From Ignelater luminosus (taxonomy: Eukaryota > Arthropoda > Insecta > Coleoptera > Elateridae), in NCBI GenBank assembly GCA_011009095.1, contig VTPC01005348.1:1-64000 (forward strand): a stretch of 64,000 nt of DNA, written 5' to 3'. Made by a program: the position numbers and the translations under genes. The first letter of the stretch is position 1. Each line of letters starts with the position of its first letter. Below the pieces are notes generated by a model. That model saw only the letters and a list, made by a program, of their open reading frames with translations. It was not told the origin of the DNA and did not search any database. Positions 59,301 to 62,124 of this stretch are shown here, piece after piece.

Positions 59301-60506
59301 TAATTTTCGAATTAGCTCAATCTTCTTGAGAAACAATAGACGGATTACAAATATCTGATGAGGCAGATAAGTCCCATTCTGAGATTTTTCGATTCTTCAG
59401 GGTGAAATGAGATGATGAAACTTGATTTCATTCGCTTCTTAAATTTCTAATTAATTACAATTTAAGTCAAGTACGTACCTGTCGAAACACATTTCCAATT
59501 GTTTTCCTAATGAAAACAAATTTCTAACAAAAGAAAATGCTAACCCTAAAACTATTCAAGCACTTGACTTTCGCATAAGAAGATTGAGCCGATTCGAAAG
59601 ATAAATACTATAGGTTCTTAAATCTTATCAGTTATTTCTATTTACAAAGCATGAAACTTAACCAGATTTTATTCCAATTTGCAATCGTTTTAACTATTTA
59701 TATATCTATTACGTTATTTAATTAGAGTAATTTTTTTAAACATCAAGGCAAAATTCCTTTTCACTTTCTTCTGTTAAATTAATTCAAAAATCTAAATTAT
59801 TTTAATGGCATTTTTTCATGCTGAAACAGTTTCGTTTAAATTCTAAAAAATTTAAAATATAAACACGTTACGCAAATAAATGTACTTGTTAGTAAATAAA
59901 ACATCTCAGTAACTAAAGTTTATCATCCCAAAGTATTAGAAAACTAATGGTTTCACTAATTAAATGACCCCGGTTTTCTATTTCATTTTAAAAAGATTTC
60001 GGTTATAATTTATTTGCAACAGGTCTCTATAATGCATCAAATAATAATTTTATTCTTATCATTCGTATAAATTAATAATTTAATGGTTGTAATACCTTAT
60101 ATTTATCTTCAATTCAGTGTCACAAGTTTATTTGAACAAAAATAACAAATAATTAACTAGACTTACTTGTACTACCCATAAATTCGTAGTCATAATTTGA
60201 TTCTTCAAGTTCATCTCAATTAACTGAGATAATTTCAAACCAAGCCATACTGTTAGTGTTTCAGAATTATTAACAACAGGTCTAATTAATCTATTATAAT
60301 TACTAAGTAGATCGTCATACAAATGTTTTGTATCCGGATTTGCTTCCGGTTGTTTAACACCAGCTAAAAATGATTGAAAAGTGATTAAAAGAAATTATTT
60401 TGTGTTAAATAGTCTGATTTTGATTGTACTTGCCTGTTGCATTATCTAAGAAAATAACAACCAAAAATATAGATAATAACAAAATTCTTTGTCTTGCTAT
60501 TAACAT
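5965..60506 (-). CDS. nAChRalpha4: Nicotinic acetylcholine receptor alpha subunit (alpha4-like), complete, 10 exons, 537 aa
   Basis: Subunit of the pentameric ligand-gated cation channel that mediates fast cholinergic transmission in insect neurons and is the neonicotinoid target. CDS join: 60506-60434, 60363-60167, 32361-32252, 31946-31766, 25112-24956, 18965-18662, 6851-6696, 6639-6527, 6438-6326, 6174-5965 (1,614 nt). Seen: hydrophobic signal peptide (1 to about 22); Cys-loop C160-x13-C174; WTY of loop B (181-183); loop C YYPCC with vicinal Cys 233-234, diagnostic of alpha subunits; TM1 about 251-275, TM2 281-303, TM3 313-337, TM4 482-503; cytoplasmic loop coded by exons 7-9. All junctions keep phase. 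Introns: 70, 27805, 305, 6653, 5990, 11810, 56, 88 and 151 nt. The loop text [13 protein letters not shown] and [15 protein letters not shown] look most like alpha4; assignment to alpha4 rather than alpha1-3 is my judgement. No broken codon was found. Confidence 0.95.
6326..6438 (-). CDS. nAChRalpha4: nAChR exon 9: end of cytoplasmic loop
   Basis: 113 nt between a TTTTAG acceptor and a GTAACT donor. It completes Met431 and encodes residues 432-468, including the conserved amphipathic stretch [17 protein letters not shown] that precedes TM4. Confidence 0.92.
6527..6639 (-). CDS. nAChRalpha4: nAChR exon 8: variable cytoplasmic loop
   Basis: 113 nt between GACAG and GTAAGC, residues 394-430, beginning [11 protein letters not shown]. 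The sequence is not conserved in the family; the exon is supported by splice sites and by exact phase on both sides (CA|G in, A|TG out). Skipping it would shift the frame. Confidence 0.85.
6696..6851 (-). CDS. nAChRalpha4: nAChR exon 7: post-TM3 loop
   Basis: 156 nt between a TGCAG acceptor and a GTATGT donor. Begins [15 protein letters not shown], the conserved segment directly after TM3, followed by MPRLLIMRR and TYSIPEYDD. Residues 342-392. Separated from exon 8 by a 56-nt intron. Confidence 0.95.
6852..8751. other. Start of intron 6, nothing recognised
   Basis: AT-rich intronic sequence. A small hairpin lies near 7,903-7,918 (AACTCG-ACAAAA-CGAGTT). A 69-codon open frame at 8,300-8,509 (plus) starts [13 protein letters not shown]; its composition is coding-like, but I cannot place it in a family and it may be transposon debris. 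Confidence 0.4.
8752..8801 (+). repeat. Left copy of a 45-50 bp inverted duplication (partner at 12,134-12,177)
   Basis: From TATAGTTGTGTGTAGATGT to ATATCAAGTGTGTGAATAA the sequence is matched in reverse complement at 12,134-12,177, except for a short indel in the middle. It abuts the place where the gypsy RNase H reading stops making sense, so it marks a rearrangement boundary. Confidence 0.75.
8802..9508 (-). pseudogene. Ty3/gypsy relic: reverse transcriptase and RNase H
   Basis: Minus-strand reading gives [26 protein letters not shown] (the xxDD active-site box of reverse transcriptase), [14 protein letters not shown] and [11 protein letters not shown]. After a stop near 9,055 comes the RNase H start [15 protein letters not shown], then [20 protein letters not shown]. 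It ends abruptly at about 8,802, where [10 protein letters not shown] runs into the inverted duplication instead of the expected TDHKPL region. Upstream pol is missing: at 9,510 the sequence switches to the TIR of a DNA transposon. It is probably part of the same element as the gag relic at 11.4-12.0 kb. Disabled by stops and truncation. Confidence 0.85.
9771..10453 (+). pseudogene. Transposase relic of the long-TIR element
   Basis: Broken frames show NRPPPSRQ, then a helix-turn-helix-like stretch [20 protein letters not shown] (about 9,999-10,058) and a final intact block from 10,259 with [20 protein letters not shown] and [19 protein letters not shown]. The end resembles the tail of insect mariner-like transposases, where a Trp-Gly-His-(Leu/Met)-Lys motif precedes it. 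Several stops, and the catalytic core is not readable. Outer limits are approximate. Confidence 0.65.
10601..11123 (+). mobile_element. Internally deleted mariner-like element nested in the long-TIR transposon
   Basis: Ends GGTAGTCCTATTCAAA (10,601) and TTTGAATGGAACTACC (11,123) are imperfect inverted repeats, each flanked by TA (10,599-10,600 and 11,124-11,125). At 523 bp it keeps only the C-terminal half of a transposase gene, so it is a deletion derivative that would need a transposase supplied in trans. Confidence 0.82.
10711..11043 (+). pseudogene. C-terminal half of a mariner-like transposase
   Basis: An open frame of 110 codons contains the second catalytic Asp in AHDNARPH and the third in [17 protein letters not shown], with 34 residues between them, so DD34D spacing. 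The first Asp and the DNA-binding half are absent. The usual SPDL box reads LPDL. The end, [18 protein letters not shown], looks natural. The frame is open, but the protein would be catalytically incomplete. Confidence 0.85.
11289..11426. repeat. 21-bp minisatellite, six full units plus a partial one
   Basis: Unit AATTTGAAAATGATTATTCCC, with six full copies from 11,289 to 11,414 and a partial copy to 11,426. Copies differ at a few positions. Because 21 is a multiple of three, the array is read in frame as a seven-residue repeat (FKLGIII-type) at the end of the minus-strand gag relic frame. Confidence 0.93.
11427..11957 (-). pseudogene. Ty3/gypsy gag relic
   Basis: Candidate start MSTRVKSDN at 11,957, then [30 protein letters not shown], and after a frame change [38 protein letters not shown] and [12 protein letters not shown]. 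The order is that of a gypsy-type capsid domain. Stops near 11,920 and 11,770 and a frame change disable it. It runs into the 21-bp repeat array rather than a zinc knuckle. Protease and the N-terminal part of RT are absent between here and the RT relic at 9.5 kb. Confidence 0.75.
12006..12133 (-). other. Possible 5' LTR end and primer-binding site of the gypsy relic
   Basis: Upstream of gag the minus strand reads ...TTATAACATTTTGGCGACGAGATAC. A TGGCGAC-type word just inside the LTR is common as a primer-binding site in gypsy elements, so an LTR may end near 12,022. I could not find the matching 3' LTR, and the LTR start is unclear. Confidence 0.3.
12134..12177 (-). repeat. Right copy of the inverted duplication
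   Basis: TTATTCACACACTTGATATT to CACACAACTATA is the reverse complement of 8,752-8,801. It cannot be an LTR pair, which would be direct. It lies between the putative LTR end and a Tc1-like relic. Confidence 0.75.
12233..13390 (+). pseudogene. Tc1-like (DD34E) transposase relic, split by a MITE
   Basis: The N-terminal half shows [12 protein letters not shown], like the paired-type DNA-binding domain. A deletion follows, then [32 protein letters not shown] (second catalytic Asp), the MITE, and [21 protein letters not shown] (the DWPARSPD..PIENLWG box with the catalytic Glu; TGA for Trp). It ends with KIYANGRQ and [10 protein letters not shown]. Joining across the MITE at a single TTAA gives 34 residues between Asp and Glu, the expected Tc1 spacing. 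The first catalytic Asp region is missing. No TIRs were found. Confidence 0.82.
12577..13121. mobile_element. 545-bp TTAA-flanked, piggyBac-like MITE
   Basis: Perfect 13-bp inverted termini GGACGTTCCCAAG (12,577) and CTTGGGAACGTCC (ending 13,121), each flanked by TTAA (12,573-12,576 and 13,122-13,125). Removing the element with one TTAA restores the Tc1 transposase frame exactly. There is no coding capacity. TTAA duplication and precise insertion point to piggyBac-type mobilisation; the family source is unknown. Confidence 0.88.
13391..14158. other. Intron 6 sequence, nothing recognised
   Basis: AT-rich, without frame, repeat end or structure that I can support. It may contain the 3' end of the Tc1-like element. 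Confidence 0.4.
14159..14267. repeat. Foldback repeat: 44-bp arms, 22-nt loop
   Basis: Left arm 14,159-14,202 starts ATTGTTGGATAAC; right arm 14,225-14,267 ends GTTATCCAACAAT. The arms pair nearly throughout, with a handful of mismatches. A transcript would form a long hairpin. It could be a foldback MITE or a hairpin-RNA source; the sequence alone does not decide. Confidence 0.85.
14268..14570. other. Spacer, nothing recognised
   Basis: AT-rich intronic sequence between the foldback and the promoter-like block. No feature seen. Confidence 0.4.
14598..14720 (+). promoter_or_regulatory. Promoter-like block: CRE, heat-shock-like repeats, TATA box
   Basis: In an otherwise AT-rich intron this GC-richer block has a perfect cAMP-response palindrome TGACGTCA (14,598-14,605), a second copy TGACGTAA (14,610-14,617), alternating GAA/TTC blocks like a heat-shock element (GGAAGATTC..CCTTCTAAAATTTTC, 14,623-14,651) and TATATAA (14,683-14,689). 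A start would be expected near 14,710-14,720. Plausible splice sites follow (CTGG|GTAATT at about 14,822; TTTCAG|TTGC at 15,000), leading to the relic frame at 15,051. Probably the promoter of that transposon; activity is untested. Confidence 0.45.
15051..16275 (+). pseudogene. Relic of a transposase-like protein family (CQHHVLDR type)
   Basis: One reading frame with few stops runs from [19 protein letters not shown] (about 15,063) through [35 protein letters not shown] and [17 protein letters not shown] to [11 protein letters not shown]. The text then jumps to [44 protein letters not shown]-like [13 protein letters not shown] and [19 protein letters not shown], so an internal part is missing. 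I recall similar uncharacterised proteins in arthropod genomes, probably DNA transposases with an RNase H-like fold (hAT-like), but cannot name the family. The stops (near 15,150, 15,258, 15,295 and 15,518) make it non-functional. Confidence 0.6.
16276..18661. other. Distal part of intron 6, nothing recognised
   Basis: Long AT-rich intronic stretch. Between 18,430 and 18,490 a word like TCACGCCATC occurs three times at irregular spacing. No genes or transposon ends recognised. Confidence 0.4.
18662..18965 (-). CDS. nAChRalpha4: nAChR exon 6: TM1, TM2 and TM3
   Basis: 304 nt between TTTACAG and GTAAGT. It completes Asp240 and encodes [16 protein letters not shown] and onward: TM1, the TM1-TM2 linker SDSGEK, the pore-lining TM2 ([18 protein letters not shown]), [16 protein letters not shown] and TM3, ending NVHF plus a split Arg341. 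The Glu at the inner mouth of TM2 (GEK) fits a cation-selective channel. Confidence 0.97.
18966..24955. other. Intron 5; two orphan open stretches
   Basis: Mostly AT-rich intron. Two pieces look coding-like without a family match. Minus 20,990-20,850 reads [18 protein letters not shown] and [19 protein letters not shown]. Minus 22,259-22,059 is a 66-codon frame with a hydrophobic start and [18 protein letters not shown]. Both are probably transposon fragments. A hairpin (GAAGAAGGT..ACCTTCTTC) lies at about 22,938-22,987. No second copy of a receptor exon was seen. Confidence 0.45.
24956..25112 (-). CDS. nAChRalpha4: nAChR exon 5: ligand-binding loop C
   Basis: 157 nt between GTTTAG and GTAAAT, residues 188-239, starting [20 protein letters not shown] and ending [13 protein letters not shown]. 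The Cys233-Cys234 pair defines an alpha subunit, and the Tyr residues around it form the acetylcholine site. The frame is open only within this short exon. Confidence 0.96.
25113..28322. other. Part of intron 4; purine-rich decayed block at about 26.7-27.4 kb
   Basis: From about 26,700 to 27,420 the plus strand is rich in A and G and reads as short, lysine-rich open segments broken by stops ([34 protein letters not shown]). This looks like very old coding sequence, but I cannot assign it. Nothing else recognised. Confidence 0.4.
28323..30396 (+). mobile_element. hAT transposon relic (ZBED5-like), 2.07 kb
   Basis: Left end CAGCGGTGGTTCTCAACC, right end GGTTGAGAACCACTG (30,382-30,396). These are inverted repeats of the CAGTGGTTCTCAACC type seen in one hAT group; the left end has three extra bases. 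The flanks AGTAAGT and AATAAGT may be a decayed 8-bp target duplication. The inside is a broken transposase on the plus strand. Confidence 0.85.
28490..30297 (+). pseudogene. hAT transposase pseudogene, ZBED5-like
   Basis: Fragments in order: a BED-finger-like region with [88 protein letters not shown] (RNase H-fold core with catalytic Asp); [29 protein letters not shown]; and the C-terminal dimerisation part [37 protein letters not shown]. The last block (30,115-30,297) is the usual hAT C-terminus. There are many stops and frame changes, so it is inactive. Co-linearity over the whole length makes the family call solid. Confidence 0.87.
30397..31765. other. Rest of intron 4, nothing recognised
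   Basis: AT-rich intronic sequence between the hAT relic and exon 4. No alternative copy of exon 4 was found, although some insect nAChR genes carry one. Confidence 0.45.
31766..31946 (-). CDS. nAChRalpha4: nAChR exon 4: Cys-loop and loop B
   Basis: 181 nt between GTTATAG and GTAAGA, residues 128-187: [15 protein letters not shown], the Cys-loop [15 protein letters not shown] (13 residues between Cys160 and Cys174), and [10 protein letters not shown]. The 5' base completes Asn127. Confidence 0.97.
32252..32361 (-). CDS. nAChRalpha4: nAChR exon 3: loop D/A region
   Basis: 110 nt between TTTTAG and GTAAGT, residues 91-126 plus two bases: [16 protein letters not shown], then [17 protein letters not shown]. 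Too short to stand out as an open frame, but every residue fits the family and the phase matches exons 2 and 4. Confidence 0.96.
32362..34099. other. Start of the 27.8-kb intron 2, nothing recognised
   Basis: AT-rich intronic sequence. An AAATACCCTGTA word near 33,308 resembles the end of the ACAGGGTGT-type repeats found further on, but has no partner nearby. Confidence 0.4.
34100..34400 (-). repeat. Interspersed repeat with AACCGACTTC start, internally duplicated
   Basis: On the minus strand it starts GTTTTAACCGACTTCAG (about 34,400) and continues with a weakly conserved module containing CGATTTTTACTG and an ACAGGGTATGA word. This module appears twice (about 34,264-34,320 and 34,165-34,220), roughly 100 bases apart. 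The opening resembles a repeat I know from many insect genomes; its class (SINE-like or LINE tail) is uncertain. Confidence 0.45.
34401..37341. other. Intron 2 sequence, nothing firmly recognised
   Basis: AT-rich. 34,450-35,350 is slightly richer in G and C and may hold old retroelement sequence, but I could not read a motif on either strand. Confidence 0.35.
37342..37946. repeat. Decayed repeat with TACAGGGTGT-type ends
   Basis: Left end TACAGAGTGTTAC, right end TACACCCTGTA (37,936-37,946). The inside has GTAAGAGATACGAATTTG, AAAGTTGCTC and CGGAGATATCCG, words that occur in a common insect repeat type with ACAGGGTGT ends, as I recall it. The pairing of the two ends is tentative. Confidence 0.4.
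37947..40089. other. Intron 2 sequence, nothing recognised
   Basis: AT-rich, with a short ATT microsatellite near 38,295. No genes, ends or structures supported. Confidence 0.4.
40090..41022. mobile_element. Non-autonomous hAT-type element, GTAC-rich, perfect 8-bp TSD
   Basis: Perfect inverted ends of at least 30 bp start CAGAGCTGGGTAAGTACATC. Identical 8-bp flanks TTCTGTAG (40,082-40,089 and 41,023-41,030) are a target duplication of hAT type, as are the CAGAG ends. The 933-bp element codes for nothing recognisable. About 200 bases inside each end are dense in GTAC-centred words such as AAGTACTTGTACTT, about 26 GTAC by eye, while the core (40,400-40,850) is not. Confidence 0.92.
41268..41306 (+). 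repeat. (TTA)13 microsatellite
   Basis: Thirteen uninterrupted TTA units, followed by CTAT. Confidence 0.97.
41931..42486. mobile_element. MITE-like element with TATAYAGGGTGTATT ends
   Basis: Left end TATATAGGGTGTATTT and right end AATACACCCTGTATA are inverted repeats of about 15 bp including a terminal TA that may be the target duplication. 556 bp, no coding. The ends are the same type as those at 37,342-37,946. Confidence 0.6.
42487..45399. other. Intron 2 sequence, nothing recognised
   Basis: AT-rich intronic sequence without supportable features. 45,170-45,260 is GC-richer and may belong to the 5' part of the following LINE relic. Confidence 0.4.
45400..47300 (+). pseudogene. Jockey-like LINE relic (reverse transcriptase)
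   Basis: Plus-strand fragments in several frames: [18 protein letters not shown] (about 45,940), which in jockey-type elements precedes the RT domain, then [19 protein letters not shown] (cf. KSPGPDGIFP), and from about 46,446 [20 protein letters not shown] and CADDIIIL, the degenerate [YF]ADD active-site box. Part of the RT core is deleted, stops are common, and no poly(A) tail or target duplication could be placed. Both ends are approximate. Confidence 0.65.
47422..47774. mobile_element. Small MITE with CAGAGATGGGCAA ends
   Basis: CAGAGATGGGCAATC at the left and GTTGCCCATCTCTG at the right form a 13-bp inverted repeat 353 bp apart. CAGAG ends suggest a hAT derivative, but no clear 8-bp target duplication is seen, and no coding. 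Confidence 0.55.
47844..47900 (+). repeat. Possible tRNA-derived SINE head (pol III boxes)
   Basis: TAGTGTAGACG (47,844-47,854) fits the A-box consensus TRGYNNARNNG, and AGTTCGAGTCT (47,890-47,900) fits a B box, about 36 bases apart, as in tRNA-related SINEs. No cloverleaf tRNA could be folded by eye, and no SINE tail or target duplication was delimited. Confidence 0.3.
47901..49613. other. Intron 2 sequence, nothing recognised
   Basis: AT-rich intron. No frames or repeat ends I can support. Confidence 0.4.
49980..51462 (+). pseudogene. hAT transposase pseudogene, interrupted
   Basis: Begins [20 protein letters not shown] and [13 protein letters not shown]. After the foreign segment come [20 protein letters not shown] (RNase H-fold start), [11 protein letters not shown] (conserved TDAAPYM), [54 protein letters not shown] and the C-terminal [13 protein letters not shown] of the dimerisation domain. 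It resembles the hAT group annotated in vertebrates as CGG-binding-protein-like. Internal deletions, stops (50,109; about 50,949) and the insertion disable it. The N-terminal zinc finger was not found. Confidence 0.82.
50112..50638 (+). mobile_element. Inserted fragment, probably 3' end of a Penelope-like element
   Basis: Inside the hAT gene a segment of about 530 bp, with different codon and base composition, reads [30 protein letters not shown] and [15 protein letters not shown], then [19 protein letters not shown]. This is like the GIY-YIG endonuclease C-terminus of Penelope-like retroelements. It ends with a region containing CCGAAACGTCGCCACAAAAT, which I associate with their 3' ends. The boundaries were inferred from where the hAT reading stops and resumes. 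Confidence 0.5.
51671..55499. other. Intron 2 sequence, nothing recognised
   Basis: AT-rich intronic sequence. Short open frames at 53,091, 54,328 and 55,121 have no family signature and look like chance. Confidence 0.4.
55500..57260 (+). pseudogene. Second jockey-like LINE relic
   Basis: Plus-strand fragments: [20 protein letters not shown] (about 56,305; cf. VFIPKPGK..AYRPISL of jockey-type RT), DRYNACSKT, a degenerate [12 protein letters not shown] box at about 56,640 (CAGATGATTTAATCATC), and near the 3' end [20 protein letters not shown] (57,050-57,110), the conserved segment between RT and RNase H in these elements. Heavily mutated, many stops. A possible further RT-like word NLKKAYGRV lies at about 57,380. 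Ends approximate. Confidence 0.65.
57261..59303. other. Intron 2 sequence, nothing recognised
   Basis: AT-rich intron. A small hairpin GGCGTAAATAAATAACGCC lies at about 58,274-58,293. Open frames at 57,735, 57,985 and 59,066 have no recognisable signature. Confidence 0.4.
59304..59600. repeat. Inverted repeat pair, 24-bp arms
   Basis: Left arm TTTTCGAATTAGCTCAATCTTCTT (59,304-59,327; first bases TTTTCGAATTAGCTCAATCT), right arm ends GAGCCGATTCGAAA (59,577-59,599). A shorter inverted pair AAGTCAAGTAC / GCACTTGACTT lies inside. A MITE is likely, but the ends are asymmetric and the target duplication is unclear. Confidence 0.5.
60167..60363 (-). CDS. nAChRalpha4: nAChR exon 2: N-terminus of the extracellular domain
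   Basis: 197 nt between TTTTTAG and GTAAGT. It completes Ala25 and encodes [20 protein letters not shown], then [20 protein letters not shown] and MTTNLWVVQ, residues 26-90. NNS is a possible glycosylation site. Confidence 0.96.
60434..60506 (-). CDS. nAChRalpha4: nAChR exon 1: start codon and signal peptide
   Basis: 73 coding nt, [19 protein letters not shown] then LDNAT: a basic start and hydrophobic core, a standard secretory signal. The donor is ACAG|GCAAGT, a GC donor in an otherwise perfect consensus. The 70-nt intron ends TTTTTAG, and the joined codon G|CT gives a good cleavage region (ATAG). Confidence 0.88.
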
Positions 60507-60514
60507 TTCTGTTG

Positions 60515-60552
60515 TTACATGTTACACCCACCACTTGTACACCATGCTGCAT
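60515..60552 (-). promoter_or_regulatory. Upstream AUGs before the nAChR start
   Basis: Within 46 bases upstream of the main ATG the minus strand has three AUGs: a start-stop pair ATGTAA (60,520-60,515), a seven-codon ORF MVYKWWV-stop (60,545-60,522), and an AUG at 60,552 whose frame overlaps the main start out of frame. They matter only if the transcript begins further upstream, which is not known. Confidence 0.5.
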
Positions 60553-60838
60553 CCAGCTGGACCAACCCTTGTATGAGAAAATCAATGCAGACGCGCAGTC
60601 TCTGTCGATATATCAGATATTTGAATTTACATATCAACTTGATTATTAAAAATTACCAAAATAAATAAATGTTTTGGAACATTAACTGTCGATGCTGGGA
60701 AAAATAAACTTAATATAATAAAAAATATTTCCATTAATTACTTTGTTAATCTAAAAAAAATTGCAATCTTCTTTTTGAGTAAAACAATTTTATGGTTATT
60801 ATTAATGTAAGAGAAAGCGGCATTATACAGTATATAAA
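60553..60838. other. nAChR 5' flank (5'UTR or promoter region)
   Basis: Immediate upstream sequence of the receptor. No TATA box at a convincing distance and no clear initiator. An additional non-coding first exon further upstream is possible. Confidence 0.35.
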
Positions 60839-60840
60839 TA

Positions 60841-61011
60841 TCGTGCCATCAAAAATAAACCCAATTTGCGTAATCTATGGAAGAACGTACGTCGGTGGTA
60901 GCAAATTATATACAACTATTTCTAAATTGTCAACGTGAGAAATTCAAAAAATAAATAAATCACCCATGTAAGTTTTTCATTTCACAGACTACGCGCTTTT
61001 TGATGGCACGT
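60841..61011. mobile_element. 171-bp TA-flanked MITE near the nAChR start
   Basis: Inverted ends TCGTGCCATCAAAAA and TTTTTGATGGCACGT (one mismatch), flanked by TA (60,839-60,840 and 61,012-61,013). Non-coding and Tc1/mariner-type by target. It lies about 330 bp upstream of the receptor start codon. Confidence 0.75.
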
Positions 61012-61339
61012 TACTTTATTTTCGTTTAAACTATTATTAGAATATTAAGTTAAATTAGATTGCAAGCGTCACATTAAAAAAGAAATTCAAATGCACCGAA
61101 TTAGTCTATTTGCGCCTCTTAAATAAAGATTTGTACTGTAATAGCATTAAATTCTTATTCTTATAAATATTTAATTATAATCTAGTTCTAAGAAACTGGT
61201 CAAATCATGTGTTCATGTTTACATAACAAAATATTCTACAACGTTATCCAACTGCCAATTTTATCAAATTTTTTGCATATTGAATTAAATCAAAGTTTTG
61301 ATATTATTGACTGATGTATGTTGAATATGTTTAGGCGAC

Positions 61340-61636
61340 TTAGAAACAGATATTGTTAATTTCTTGCATTACTTCTAAATAATTGCAATTGTTACAAGTG
61401 TACAACTGCCTTAATCTATCAATTAAAATTTCAAATGATCTTTGTCTAGGTTTATTACCTAATATTATATCTCTAATATTTATCAATGCATTTTCTGGTA
61501 AGTCTAACGAAAGAATATCAAACTTTTGTGATTCATCATTAATTTCTTTAACTGAAAAATAACGATTTATTTGTACGATAAAAAGTTGCATATCTTCCTT
61601 TGTAAAAACGGAAACACTAATCTTCAAATCAGCCAT
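61340..61636 (-). pseudogene. Retroelement gag-like fragment
   Basis: A 98-codon frame, MADLKISVSVFTKEDMQLFI then QINRYFSVKEINDESQKFDI, SLDLPENALINIRDIILG and SFEILIDRLRQLYTCN. The layout resembles the start of the capsid domain in insect gypsy/BEL retrotransposon gag proteins, where an aromatic-rich segment, a xxTKFxxxxxxL-like segment and a VRDII-like segment follow each other. No partner gene or LTR is nearby. The resemblance is moderate; it could be another gene's exon. Confidence 0.45.
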
Positions 61637-61639
61637 TGC

Positions 61640-62122
61640 ATTACAAAATATTAATTAAACGAACTTATCTTAATAATCTAAGGATGATTTGTTTTGGGGA
61701 ATTACTAACTCATGGAGTTGAACTGCTGTATCTTGTATTACCTTGTTGTATCAGATCACTAGTGTTTACAACTGAATTGATTTATTTTGAATTGGTTGAT
61801 AAAATTGACAGCTTAATAAGATTGCAGAATATGGACATGAACAGATGTTACCAAAGCAACTAACTTCTTATAACTAGATTATTAATTAAATATTTATAAG
61901 AATGAGAATGCAATGCTGTTACAGTGCATTCTTGAAAATAAAAAGTAAACATATAAACACAAACGTAATAATTGCATTACAAAGTTTTTAATTAAAGAAA
62001 TGCGCAATTAAAAAATTGTTTTGTAGGAAGCAATAGGAAATTGAATTATTCTTTTATTTTTTTTTTCAACGACAATACAACATTGACTGTAAGAAACAGA
62101 GTTGTTGTATGTATTGCTGTAG
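61640..62122. other. Spacer, nothing recognised
   Basis: AT-rich sequence between the gag-like fragment and the mariner. A 75-codon open frame (61,636-61,863, plus) has no recognisable signature. Confidence 0.4.
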
Positions 62123-62124
62123 TA

